Below the pieces are notes generated by a model. It searched no databases. It saw nothing but the letters and a program-made list of their open reading frames with translations, and had not been told where the DNA came from. 64,000 nt of DNA from Pseudomonas petrae (GTDB lineage Bacteria > Pseudomonadota > Gammaproteobacteria > Pseudomonadales > Pseudomonadaceae). How positions within the stretch are numbered: position 1 is the first letter of the stretch; each line of letters opens with the position of its first letter. The translations under genes were made by a program, and so were the position numbers. Location of the stretch: contig NZ_JAKJXE010000013.1 in the NCBI RefSeq assembly GCF_021728295.1, positions 62,001-126,000 of the forward strand, read 5' to 3'. Positions 54,725 to 63,472 of the stretch are shown here, piece by piece.

Positions 54725-55855
54725 ATGTCTGATTCAGCCTTTTCCGATACAGAAAAGAAGCGCGTCATCGTCGGCATGTCCGGCGGCGTGGATTCTTCGG
54801 TCTCCGCCCTTCTGCTCATGGAGCAGGGGTACCAGGTGGAAGGCCTGTTCATGAAGAACTGGGAAGAAGACGACGGAACGGAATACTGCACCGCCATGGA
54901 CGACCTCGCGGACGCCCAGGCCGTGTGCGACAAGATCGGTATCAAACTGCACACCGTGAACTTCGCGGCCGAGTACTGGGATCACGTCTTCGAGCATTTC
55001 CTCGAAGAATACAAAGCCGGGCGCACGCCGAACCCTGACATCCTGTGCAACCGCGAGATCAAGTTCAAAGCCTTTCTCGACTACGCCTTCATGCTCGGCG
55101 CCGATCTGATCGCCACCGGTCACTACGTGCGTCGCCGCGACATTGACGGTCGCACCGAACTGCTCAAGGGCCTGGACCCGAACAAGGACCAGAGCTACTT
55201 CCTGCATGCCGTCGGCGGCGAGCAGATTGCCAAGACGCTGTTCCCGGTCGGCGAGCTGGAGAAGCCCGAGGTGCGCGCCATCGCCGAGAAATACCAGCTG
55301 GCGACCGCGAAGAAGAAGGACTCGACCGGCATTTGCTTCATCGGCGAGCGTCGTTTCACCGACTTCCTCAAGCAATACCTGCCGGCGCAGCCCGGCGAGA
55401 TCAAGACCACCGAAGGCGAAGTCATCGGTCGGCATGCCGGCCTGATGTACCACACCATCGGCCAGCGTCAGGGCCTGGGCATCGGCGGGCTGAAAGATGC
55501 TGGCGATGAGCCGTGGTACGTGCTGGTCAAGGACCTGGAGCACAATGAACTGATCGTCGGCCAGGGCAACGAACACCCATGGCTGTTCTCCCGCGCCTTG
55601 CTCGCTTCGGAGATCTACTGGGTCAACCCGATCGACCTGAGCAGCCCGCGCCAGCTGACCGCCAAAGTGCGTTACCGCCAGAGCGACCAGCGCTGCACGC
55701 TGGAACGCACCGCAACCGGCTATCGCGCCACCTTCGACGAGCCGCAACGCGCGGTAACGCCGGGCCAGTCGGTGGTGTTTTATGACGGCGAGGTCTGCCT
55801 GGGTGGCGGCGTCATCGAAATCGCCGAGCCGTGGCACACCAGGAATGCACGTTGA
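54725..55855 (+). CDS. mnmA: MnmA, tRNA 2-thiouridylase
   Basis: A 376-residue PP-loop enzyme: SGGVDSS at residues 19-25, catalytic cysteines in NPDILCNREIKF and STGICFIGERRF. It puts sulfur on U34 of tRNA-Lys/Glu/Gln, using persulfide from TusE. Its TGA overlaps the hflD ATG by one base. Confidence 0.97.
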   Translation: MSDSAFSDTEKKRVIVGMSGGVDSSVSALLLMEQGYQVEGLFMKNWEEDDGTEYCTAMDDLADAQAVCDKIGIKLHTVNFAAEYWDHVFEHFLEEYKAGRTPNPDILCNREIKFKAFLDYAFMLGADLIATGHYVRRRDIDGRTELLKGLDPNKDQSYFLHAVGGEQIAKTLFPVGELEKPEVRAIAEKYQLATAKKKDSTGICFIGERRFTDFLKQYLPAQPGEIKTTEGEVIGRHAGLMYHTIGQRQGLGIGGLKDAGDEPWYVLVKDLEHNELIVGQGNEHPWLFSRALLASEIYWVNPIDLSSPRQLTAKVRYRQSDQRCTLERTATGYRATFDEPQRAVTPGQSVVFYDGEVCLGGGVIEIAEPWHTRNAR

Positions 55856-56475
55856 TGACCCCGATTCAGGAACAACTTGTCGCCCTGGCCGGGGTCTTTC
55901 AGGCCGCCGTGCTGGTCGATCGCATCGCCAAGACCGGTCAGGCCGGTGAAGCCGCCGTTGGCTGCCTGATGGGGACGCTGTTGGTCATGGACCCGAAAGA
56001 CACGCTGGACGTGTTCGGCGGCGACGATCTGAATCTGCATGAGGGCTATCGCGCCCTCGCCAGCGCCCTCGAACGCGATCCCGCCACGTTGCAACGTGAA
56101 CCGTTGCGTTATGCCCTGGCGATGCTGGGCCTGGAGCGCCAGCTGTCCAAGCGTGACGACATGCTCGACACCATTGGCAAGCGCCTGCCGCAGATCAAAT
56201 CCCAGGTCGAGCATTTCGGTATCGTTCACGAGAACGTCATTGCCGCCAGCGGCGCGCTGTATCAGGACACCCTGAGCACCTTGCGTCAGCGGATTCAGGT
56301 CCACGGCGACATGCGCAATCTGCAGCAACCCAACAATGCGTCGAAAATCCGCGCGCTCTTATTGGCCGGAATTCGCTGCGCACGACTTTGGCGACAGGTG
56401 GGCGGTCACCGCTGGCAACTGGTCATCAGCCGCCGCAAGTTATTGAAAGAACTGTATCCATTGCTTCACCGCTGA
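55855..56475 (+). CDS. hflD: HflD, high-frequency-lysogenisation homologue
   Basis: A 206-residue helical protein of the HflD/YcfC family (EQLVALAGVFQAAVLVDRIAKTGQA). It is peripheral to the membrane; its cellular role outside lambda biology is unclear. ATG 55855 overlaps mnmA (TGATG). The order mnmA-hflD-purB is conserved in gamma-proteobacteria. Confidence 0.95.
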   Translation: MTPIQEQLVALAGVFQAAVLVDRIAKTGQAGEAAVGCLMGTLLVMDPKDTLDVFGGDDLNLHEGYRALASALERDPATLQREPLRYALAMLGLERQLSKRDDMLDTIGKRLPQIKSQVEHFGIVHENVIAASGALYQDTLSTLRQRIQVHGDMRNLQQPNNASKIRALLLAGIRCARLWRQVGGHRWQLVISRRKLLKELYPLLHR

Positions 56476-56607
56476 GTGGCCAATGCCATTCAACCCGCTC
56501 CGAACCCGACATCGCGCGACTCATAACGGTCAGCCAGCCTCGGCTGACCGAAGTTTTCATGTATGATACGCGCCCCTTTTCGTTGCCTGACAGTCCGAGA
56601 ACACCCC

Positions 56608-57978
56608 ATGCAGCTTTCTTCGCTCACTGCGGTTTCCCCTGTAGATGGCCGCTACGCCGGCAAAACCCAGGCCCTGCGCCCGATTTTCAGCGAATACGGC
56701 CTGATCCGTTTCCGCGCCCTGGTGGAAGTACGCTGGCTGCAACGCCTGGCGGCTCACCCGCAAATCCCGGAAGTCCCGGCGTTTTCCGCCGAAGCCAACG
56801 CCATCCTCGATGCCCTGGCCAATGACTTCGCCCTCGAGCACGCCGAGCGCGTCAAAGAGATCGAGCGCACCACCAACCACGACGTCAAGGCCATCGAGTA
56901 CCTGCTCAAGGAGCAGGCTACCAAGTTGCCGGAGCTGGCCAAGGTCAGCGAGTTCATCCACTTCGCCTGCACCAGCGAAGACATCAACAACCTGTCCCAC
57001 GCGCTGATGCTGCGCGAAGGCCGTGACACCGTGTTGCTGCCGCTGATGCGTCAGATCGCCGAGTCCATCCGCGAGCTGGCGATCCGTTTCGCCGCCGTGC
57101 CGATGCTGTCGCGCACCCACGGTCAGCCGGCCTCGCCGACTACCCTGGGCAAGGAACTGGCCAACGTCGTTTACCGCCTGGAGCGTCAGATCGCTCAAGT
57201 GGCCGCCGTGCCACTACTGGGCAAGATCAACGGCGCCGTCGGCAACTACAACGCGCACCTGTCGGCCTACCCGGACATCGACTGGGAAGCCAACGCCCGC
57301 GCCTTCATCGAAGACGAGCTGGGTCTGGGCTTCAACCCCTACACCACGCAGATCGAACCGCACGACTACATTGCCGAGCTGTTCGACGCGATTGCCCGTT
57401 ACAACACGATCCTGATCGACTTCGACCGCGACATCTGGGGCTACATCTCCCTGGGCTATTTCAAGCAGCGCACCATCGCCGGCGAAATCGGTTCGTCGAC
57501 CATGCCGCACAAGGTCAACCCGATCGACTTCGAGAACTCCGAAGGCAACCTCGGCATCGCCAACGCGCTGTTCCAGCATCTGGCCAGCAAGTTGCCGATC
57601 TCCCGCTGGCAGCGCGACCTGACCGACTCCACCGTGCTGCGCAACCTCGGCGTGGGCTTTGCTCACAGCGTGATTGCCTACGAAGCGAGCCTCAAAGGCA
57701 TCAGCAAGCTGGAGCTCAACGAGCAGAAGATCGCCGCCGATCTGGACGCTTGCTGGGAAGTCCTGGCCGAGCCGATTCAAACGGTCATGCGTCGCTACGA
57801 CATCGAAAACCCGTACGAGAAGCTCAAGGAATTGACGCGCGGCAAGGGCATCGGCCCTGAAGCGCTGCTGACCTTCATCGACGGCCTGGACATGCCTGCC
57901 GAAGCCAAGGCCGAGTTGAAGAAGCTCACGCCGGCGAACTACATCGGCAACGCCGTGGCGCAAGCCAAGCGCATCTGA
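56608..57978 (+). CDS. purB: Adenylosuccinate lyase
   Basis: A 456-residue fumarase/aspartase-superfamily enzyme with the signature SSTMPHKVNPIDFENSEGN. It catalyses two steps of purine synthesis (SAICAR to AICAR; adenylosuccinate to AMP). ATG 56608 (MQLSSLTAVSPVDGRY) is the family start. A strong terminator follows. Confidence 0.98.
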   Translation: MQLSSLTAVSPVDGRYAGKTQALRPIFSEYGLIRFRALVEVRWLQRLAAHPQIPEVPAFSAEANAILDALANDFALEHAERVKEIERTTNHDVKAIEYLLKEQATKLPELAKVSEFIHFACTSEDINNLSHALMLREGRDTVLLPLMRQIAESIRELAIRFAAVPMLSRTHGQPASPTTLGKELANVVYRLERQIAQVAAVPLLGKINGAVGNYNAHLSAYPDIDWEANARAFIEDELGLGFNPYTTQIEPHDYIAELFDAIARYNTILIDFDRDIWGYISLGYFKQRTIAGEIGSSTMPHKVNPIDFENSEGNLGIANALFQHLASKLPISRWQRDLTDSTVLRNLGVGFAHSVIAYEASLKGISKLELNEQKIAADLDACWEVLAEPIQTVMRRYDIENPYEKLKELTRGKGIGPEALLTFIDGLDMPAEAKAELKKLTPANYIGNAVAQAKRI

Positions 57979-57997
57979 CCGCACTGCACACGCTCTG

Positions 57998-58024
57998 AAC
58001 GCCCGGCTGAGCCGGGCGTTTTTA
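57998..58024 (+). terminator. Rho-independent terminator after purB
   Basis: AACGCCCGGC-TGA-GCCGGGCGTTTTT. Confidence 0.93.
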
Positions 58025-58062
58025 TTCCCGTCGTAAAAACTCTTTTTTTCAATAGGTTACAC

Positions 58063-59229
58063 ATGAATCCTGACATCCCTCTTCAGCTCCTAGGTGGTAT
58101 CACAGCGCGCGAGTTCCTGCGTGACTACTGGCAGAAGAAACCTTTGCTGATCCGTCAGGCCATTCCGGATTTCCAGAGCCCGATCGACGCCGATGAACTG
58201 GCCGGCCTGGCGCTGGAAGAAGAAATTGAATCGCGCCTGGTGATCGAGAAAGGCGAGCGCCCGTGGGAGCTGCGTCGCGGTCCGTTCGCCGAAGACGACT
58301 TCAGCAAGTTGCCGGAGCGCGAGTGGACCCTGCTGGTCCAGGCCGTGGATCAGTTTGTGCCCGAGGTCAGCGAACTGCTGGAAAACTTCCGCTTCCTGCC
58401 GAGCTGGCGCATCGATGATGTGATGATCAGCTACGCCGCGCCGGGCGGCAGCGTCGGCCCGCATTTCGACAACTACGACGTGTTCCTGCTGCAGGGCCAC
58501 GGCAAGCGTCACTGGCAGATTGGCCAGATGTGCGACTCCGAAAGCAAACTCCTTGAGCACGCCGACCTGCGCATCCTCGCCGACTTCAAGGGCACGGACG
58601 AGTGGACGCTGGAACCGGGCGACATGCTCTACCTGCCCCCGCGTCTGGCCCACTGCGGCGTCGCGGTGGATGAGTGCCTGACGTACTCGGTCGGCTTCCG
58701 CGCGCCAAGCGCCGCCGAAGTGCTGACCCACTTCACCGACTTCCTCAGCCAGTTCATGCCTGAAGAAGAGCGCTACACCGATGCCGACGCGCAACCGGTC
58801 AGCGATCCGCACCAGATTCAGCACGATGCCCTCGACCGCCTGAAGGGCTTGCTGGCCGAGCACATGGGTGACGAGCGCCTGCTGTTGACCTGGTTCGGCC
58901 AGTTCATGACCGAACCGCGCTATCCTGAACTGGTGGTTGGCCCGGAACTGGCCGAGAGCGAGCTGCTCGACAGCCTGGAACAAGGCGCCGTGCTGATCCG
59001 CAACCCGAGCGCGCGACTGGCGTGGTCGGAAGTCGACGACGACCTGCTGCTGTTCGCCAGCGGTCAGAGCCGTCTGTTGCCCGGCCATCTGCGCGAACTG
59101 CTGAAAATGATCTGCGCAGCCGATGCACTGCACATCGACAATCTGGGCCAATGGCTGGCAGATGACGATGGACGCAACCTGCTCTGTGAGCTGGTCAAAC
59201 AAGGAAGTCTGGGGTTTGCTGATGAATAA
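58063..59229 (+). CDS. roxA: RoxA/YcfD-type ribosomal oxygenase (JmjC-like cupin)
   Basis: A 388-residue cupin 2-oxoglutarate oxygenase. The Fe(II) ligands are His134 and Asp136 (GPHFDNYD) and a second His in PPRLAHCGV. E. coli YcfD hydroxylates Arg81 of ribosomal protein L16. The stop overlaps the start of the next gene by eight bases. Confidence 0.93.
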   Translation: MNPDIPLQLLGGITAREFLRDYWQKKPLLIRQAIPDFQSPIDADELAGLALEEEIESRLVIEKGERPWELRRGPFAEDDFSKLPEREWTLLVQAVDQFVPEVSELLENFRFLPSWRIDDVMISYAAPGGSVGPHFDNYDVFLLQGHGKRHWQIGQMCDSESKLLEHADLRILADFKGTDEWTLEPGDMLYLPPRLAHCGVAVDECLTYSVGFRAPSAAEVLTHFTDFLSQFMPEEERYTDADAQPVSDPHQIQHDALDRLKGLLAEHMGDERLLLTWFGQFMTEPRYPELVVGPELAESELLDSLEQGAVLIRNPSARLAWSEVDDDLLLFASGQSRLLPGHLRELLKMICAADALHIDNLGQWLADDDGRNLLCELVKQGSLGFADE

Positions 59230-59647
59230 GATCCACGTACGGGTAGCCGACTGGCAGAAAGACAACGCCGACATCCGGCGCATTCGCGACGCTGTATTCG
59301 TGTCGGAACAGTCGGTTCCGCCCGAACTGGAATGGGACTCGGAAGATGCAGGCGCCCTGCATTTTCTGGCGCTTGAAGGCGATTACGCAGTGGGCACCGC
59401 GCGTTTGCTCGCCGATGGTGAGTTCGGTCGCCTGTCCGTGCTCAAGGACTGGCGCGGCCTGAGCGTGGGCGAGGCGCTGATCACCGCCATCCTCGCCGAA
59501 GCAGAGCGCCGCGACCTGAAACAGCAGCGGCTCAGCGCTCAGGTTCATGCCACGGCACTCTATGAGCGCTTCGGCTTTACCGTGGTCAGCGACGAGTTTC
59601 TTGAAGCCGGCCTGCCCCATGTGGACATGGTGCGCAACTCGCACTGA
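59222..59647 (+). CDS. GNAT-family acetyltransferase
   Basis: A 141-residue GNAT protein (ADIRRIRDAVFVSEQSVPPELEWD; DWRGLSVGEALITAILAEAERR; ATALYERFGFTVV) of the ElaA-like branch; the acetyl-CoA loop is relaxed (RGLSVGEAL). Substrate unknown. It is translationally coupled to the RoxA gene. Confidence 0.9.
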   Translation: MNKIHVRVADWQKDNADIRRIRDAVFVSEQSVPPELEWDSEDAGALHFLALEGDYAVGTARLLADGEFGRLSVLKDWRGLSVGEALITAILAEAERRDLKQQRLSAQVHATALYERFGFTVVSDEFLEAGLPHVDMVRNSH

Positions 59648-59811
59648 TTGCTCGTGGCAAAACCCTTACGCCCCGGCGTACGCGTTTCGGCTGTCTATGC
59701 TGAAACGCGAGCCCCGGGGCGTTTTGCTGTCTGCGATTCAACTTGGTGCTGCGCGGGCCGACAAACTGGCAAACTCGTCGTTTAGACGCGCCCCTCGCGG
59801 AGACCACATCG

Positions 59812-60600
59812 ATGTCATTACGCACCCTGCTCGCTTCACTGTTGTTGGCTTGCAGCTTCACGGCCGCGGCCGCCACAGAAGTCATCCCCCTGAATTACCG
59901 CACCAGCGACGATCTGCTGCCCACCGTGAAGTCGTTTCTAGGCAACGAAGGCAGCGTCAATGCCTACGGCAACAAGCTGATCGTCAATGCCGAACCGGAC
60001 AAGATCAGCGAGCTGCGCGACCTCCTCGGCCAGCTCGACACTGCGCCGAAACGGCTGATGATCAGCGTTGACACGAGTGACAGCACGGTCCAGAGCGACC
60101 AGGGCTACTCGGTCAACGGCACCGTGCGTTCGCAGGACGGACGCCTCAGTGCCGACGGCCGGACGCGCATCCAGAATTACGGCACCGCAAGCCGCGACGG
60201 CGGCGTGCAGCAGGTTCAGGCCAATGAAGGTACGCCTGCGCTGATTCAGGTGGGCCAGAGCATACCGATCACCTCACTGCAGTCCGATGGTTATGGCTAC
60301 CCGCAGACCAACACGCAATACCGCAACGTGACCCAGGGCTTCTATGTCACCGCGACGGTCACCGGCGACATCGTCCACCTGAGCATCAGCACCAACAACG
60401 ATCGCATGAGCCAGCAGCAGGCTGACGCGATCAAGGTGCAGAGCACCGACACACAAGTCAGCGGTCGTCTGGGCGAGTGGATTACGCTCGCCGGCGTCAG
60501 CGACCAGTCCCGCGCCGACGAGCATGGTGTGGCCCGCCGCTACTCAACGCAGGGCAGCAACGACATGCAGCTGCGCGTGAAGGTCGACAGCCTGGATTGA
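59812..60600 (+). CDS. Periplasmic secretin N-domain-like protein
   Basis: A 262-residue exported protein with a signal peptide (MSLRTLLASLLLACSFTAAAA, cleavage near residue 22) and an N0/N1-like (NolW) domain (IPLNYRTSDDLLPTVKSFLG; VNAYGNKLIVNAEPDKISELRDLL), followed by a secretin-like beta region (TPALIQVGQSIPI; TQGFYVTATVTGD; LGEWITLAGVSDQSR). It lacks the length and pore segments of a full secretin such as HrcC. Function unknown. Confidence 0.8.
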   Translation: MSLRTLLASLLLACSFTAAAATEVIPLNYRTSDDLLPTVKSFLGNEGSVNAYGNKLIVNAEPDKISELRDLLGQLDTAPKRLMISVDTSDSTVQSDQGYSVNGTVRSQDGRLSADGRTRIQNYGTASRDGGVQQVQANEGTPALIQVGQSIPITSLQSDGYGYPQTNTQYRNVTQGFYVTATVTGDIVHLSISTNNDRMSQQQADAIKVQSTDTQVSGRLGEWITLAGVSDQSRADEHGVARRYSTQGSNDMQLRVKVDSLD

Positions 60601-60642
60601 GGGAACATCTTTTACGACTCCACTGAATCGACGCCCTGCAAT

Positions 60643-60731
60643 CTGTAAGAGCCGGCTTGCTGGCGAACGGTGTCTGTCATTCACCGCTGCGTCGGTTGGA
60701 AAATGGTTCGCCAGCAAGCCGGCTCTTACAG
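60643..60731. repeat. REP-like inverted pair (AGCCGGCTTGCTGGC type)
   Basis: CTGTAAGAGCCGGCTTGCTG (from 60643) and CAGCAAGCCGGCTCTTACAG (to 60731) are perfect inverted arms around a central linker. Confidence 0.92.
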
Positions 60732-60789
60732 CTTTTGCGCACGACACTGGCTCATCAGACGGCCCGAACACTCAGCAACCTCATCAATT

Positions 60790-60815
60790 ATGTAGTGCCC
60801 GATCCGGCACTACAT
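60790..60815. promoter_or_regulatory. TGTAGT/ACTACA palindrome 1 upstream of aceA (RccR-type operator candidate)
   Basis: ATGTAGTGCC-CGATCC-GGCACTACAT, a perfect 10-base inverted repeat. TGTAGT...ACTACA is, as I recall, the core of sites for RccR, an RpiR-family regulator of glyoxylate and pyruvate genes in Pseudomonas. It is about 420 bases before the aceA start. Confidence 0.6.
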
Positions 60816-60913
60816 CCTGTCCTAATCCAGTGACCACCCAGTACCCACGCTGACTTGCCCTTTCCAGCACCCGCACGCCCGAAACTGACCACCCGGTCGC
60901 GTCGGACGAAATA

Positions 60914-60939
60914 TGTAGTGCGACCAAAAAAGCACTACA
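60914..60939. promoter_or_regulatory. TGTAGT/ACTACA palindrome 2 upstream of aceA (RccR-type operator candidate)
   Basis: TGTAGTGC, ten bases, GCACTACA: the same half-sites as the element 124 bases upstream but with a wider centre (14 against 12 bases between TGTAGT and ACTACA). It lies about 300 bases before aceA. Apart from these two sites and the REP-like pair, I see nothing else in 60601-61235. Confidence 0.6.
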
Positions 60940-61235
60940 AAGTATTTGACGAGGCAAAAGCGCCGAGGCATGATGGCCTCGCTCCCGCTGATCGGAGGTT
61001 GTGCAGAACGCCTCCTGATCGCGCTCGAACTCAACACGTTCGCGCCGATTAACGTCATTTCCGCCCAAAAGGCAGCTTCATCGCCTCATCATCCTGATGG
61101 CGAAAAAATCTGACCGAGAAACCATGCGTTCCGATTCAGCGAGCAGCCATCAGTGCGCCTTGAAGAAACACCGGCGCCGGCGAAGCAAGGAGCTTCACCT
61201 CAAGACCCACAACACCAAGCAACGAGGTTTACCCC

Positions 61236-62561
61236 ATGGCACTGACACGCGAACAACACATTGCAGCCATCGAGAAAGACTGGGCCGAGAATCCACGCTG
61301 GAAAGGCGTAACCCGCACCTACTCCGCTGCTGACGTCGTCCGCCTGCGTGGCTCGGTCCAGCCTGAACACACGTTTGCAAAGCTGGGCGCTGACAAGCTG
61401 TGGAACCTGGTGACTCAGGGCGCCAAGCCTTCCTTCCGTCCCGACAAGGATTTCGTCAACTGCATGGGTGCCCTCACCGGTGGCCAGGCCGTGCAACAAG
61501 TCAAAGCCGGTATCCAGGCGATTTACCTGTCTGGCTGGCAAGTCGCGGCGGACAACAACTCCGCCGAATCGATGTACCCCGATCAGTCGCTGTACCCGGT
61601 CGACTCAGTGCCGACCGTGGTCAAGCGCATCAATAACGCGTTCCGCCGCGCCGACCAGATCCAGTGGAAAGCCGGCAAGAACCCTGGCGACGAAGGCTAT
61701 ATCGACTACTTCGCGCCGATCGTGGCCGACGCTGAAGCCGGTTTCGGGGGCGTGCTCAACGCTTACGAGCTGATGAAGAGCATGATCGAGGCAGGCGCTG
61801 CGGGCGTGCACTTCGAAGATCAACTGGCCTCGGTGAAAAAATGCGGCCACATGGGCGGCAAGGTTCTGGTTCCAACCCAGGAAGCCGTACAGAAACTGGT
61901 GGCCGCACGTCTGGCTGCTGACGTTGCCGGCGTGCCGACCATCATTCTGGCGCGCACCGACGCCAACGCTGCGGACCTGCTGACTTCGGACTGCGACCCG
62001 TACGACCAGCCGTTCGTGACCGGGACTCGCACGCCGGAAGGCTTCTATAAAGTACGCGCCGGTCTGGACCAGGCGATTTCCCGTGGCCTGGCGTACGCGC
62101 CGTATGCCGATCTGATCTGGTGCGAAACCGCCAAGCCGGATCTGGACGAGGCCCGTCGCTTCGCCGAAGCGATCAAGAAGGAATACCCGGATCAGCTGCT
62201 GTCCTACAACTGCTCGCCTTCCTTCAACTGGAAGAAGAACCTGGACGACGCGACCATCGCCAAATTCCAGCGCGAGCTGTCGGCAATGGGCTACAAGCAT
62301 CAGTTCATCACGCTGGCAGGCATCCACAACATGTGGCACAGCATGTTCAACCTGGCCCATGACTACGCCCGCAACGACATGACTGCCTACGTGAAACTGC
62401 AAGAGCAGGAGTTTGCCGACGCCGCCAAGGGCTACACGTTCGTGGCGCACCAGCAGGAAGTGGGCACCGGTTACTTCGATGACATGACCACGGTGATTCA
62501 GGGCGGTAAATCTTCAGTGACCGCACTGACCGGTTCGACGGAAGAAGAACAGTTCCATTAA
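61236..62561 (+). CDS. aceA: Isocitrate lyase
   Basis: A 441-residue isocitrate lyase with the catalytic KKCGH motif at residues 201-205 (Cys203). It splits isocitrate to glyoxylate and succinate, opening the glyoxylate shunt on acetate or fatty acids. The length fits the E. coli-like class rather than the longer P. aeruginosa type. GAGG precedes ATG 61236. A hairpin follows at 62587. Confidence 0.97.
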   Translation: MALTREQHIAAIEKDWAENPRWKGVTRTYSAADVVRLRGSVQPEHTFAKLGADKLWNLVTQGAKPSFRPDKDFVNCMGALTGGQAVQQVKAGIQAIYLSGWQVAADNNSAESMYPDQSLYPVDSVPTVVKRINNAFRRADQIQWKAGKNPGDEGYIDYFAPIVADAEAGFGGVLNAYELMKSMIEAGAAGVHFEDQLASVKKCGHMGGKVLVPTQEAVQKLVAARLAADVAGVPTIILARTDANAADLLTSDCDPYDQPFVTGTRTPEGFYKVRAGLDQAISRGLAYAPYADLIWCETAKPDLDEARRFAEAIKKEYPDQLLSYNCSPSFNWKKNLDDATIAKFQRELSAMGYKHQFITLAGIHNMWHSMFNLAHDYARNDMTAYVKLQEQEFADAAKGYTFVAHQQEVGTGYFDDMTTVIQGGKSSVTALTGSTEEEQFH

Positions 62562-62586
62562 GCCACTACACGGTGTGATTTCAGAG

Positions 62587-62603
62587 GCCGCCTTCGGGCG
62601 GTT
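62587..62603 (+). terminator. Terminator after aceA
   Basis: CCGCC-TTCG-GGCGG followed by TTTTC: a short stem with a stable tetraloop. Confidence 0.75.
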
Positions 62604-63048
62604 TTCTGATGACGGTGGCCGATTTAACCTACGTTGCCCGTCAACTGTTAACGATAGAAAACTCAAATCAGCGCGTAAAAGTTAATTAATCACACAATTA
62701 ATGCCGGCTTCTTCTCCCGGTTAATTAAACGGGAACTTCGTCACGTTCCAGTGACACACATCAAACACAGCCGCCAAATGATATTTATTATCATTTAAGC
62801 TCAGCCAAACTGTCGACCCGTCGTAAGAAACATATTTCTCCAAACCCTCTTCCACGCCCGTCCCTGCTGGGGCTACGCATGAAAACCGTGACCTATCTCA
62901 TTAATCCTGCGAATAAATTTGATGCAGAAAATTTACTTGCCCTCCTTTTGCACATAAAATCCCGGGATTGATCGCGCTGCGACATATCGTCACTGCTTCT
63001 ACTTCTTTCAAGCCCAGAGACCTTTGCTCTCTGTTAAGGACTGCCAGC
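62604..63048. other. AT-rich region upstream of the nuo operon
   Basis: About 445 bases, AT-rich around 62640-62800, containing the Fur-like palindrome and several GTTAATTAA repeats. It should hold the nuo promoter and leader. No gene is evident. Confidence 0.6.
62776..62796. promoter_or_regulatory. Strong Fur-like palindrome upstream of nuoA
   Basis: AAATGATA-TTTAT-TATCATTT is a perfect 8-base inverted repeat. The inner 15 bases TGATATTTATTATCA match the Fur 7-1-7 site TGATAATNATTATCA at 13 of 14 fixed positions. It is about 255 bases before the nuoA ATG. Confidence 0.65.
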
Positions 63049-63462
63049 ATGCCCGACTCGACAGGATTGATTGCCCACAATTGGGGCTTCGCCGTGTTTC
63101 TCCTTGGTGTCGTCGGCCTCTGCGCCTTCATGCTCGGTCTTTCCAGCCTGCTGGGTTCCAAGGCCTGGGGCCGCAGCAAAAACGAACCGTTCGAATCCGG
63201 CATGCTGCCCACCGGCGGCGCCCGTCTGCGGCTCTCGGCAAAATTCTATCTGGTCGCGATGCTCTTCGTGATATTCGACATTGAAGCCCTCTTTCTGTAC
63301 GCCTGGTCTGTGTCCGTCCGCGAAAGCGGCTGGACCGGCTTCGCCGAAGCGCTCGTTTTCATAGCAATTCTGTTGGCAGGTCTTGTCTACCTATGGCGGG
63401 TAGGGGCGCTCGATTGGGCTCCCGTTGGTCGTCGTAACCGGCAGGCGAAGCTAAAACAATGA
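63049..63462 (+). CDS. nuoA: NADH-quinone oxidoreductase subunit A
   Basis: A 137-residue membrane subunit of complex I with three transmembrane helices and the conserved loop (KNEPFESGMLPTGGARLRLSAKFY; FVIFDIEALFLYAW). ATG 63049 (MPDSTGLIAHNWGF) is the family start. First gene of the nuo operon; nuoB begins 10 bases after its stop. Confidence 0.97.
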   Translation: MPDSTGLIAHNWGFAVFLLGVVGLCAFMLGLSSLLGSKAWGRSKNEPFESGMLPTGGARLRLSAKFYLVAMLFVIFDIEALFLYAWSVSVRESGWTGFAEALVFIAILLAGLVYLWRVGALDWAPVGRRNRQAKLKQ

Positions 63463-63472
63463 GGCTTTGGCA

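Noticed and set aside
62776..62900. PrrF-type iron small RNA after the Fur-like site
   Set aside because: I see no PrrF-like pairing core or clear terminator hairpin behind the site; a different small RNA cannot be excluded.
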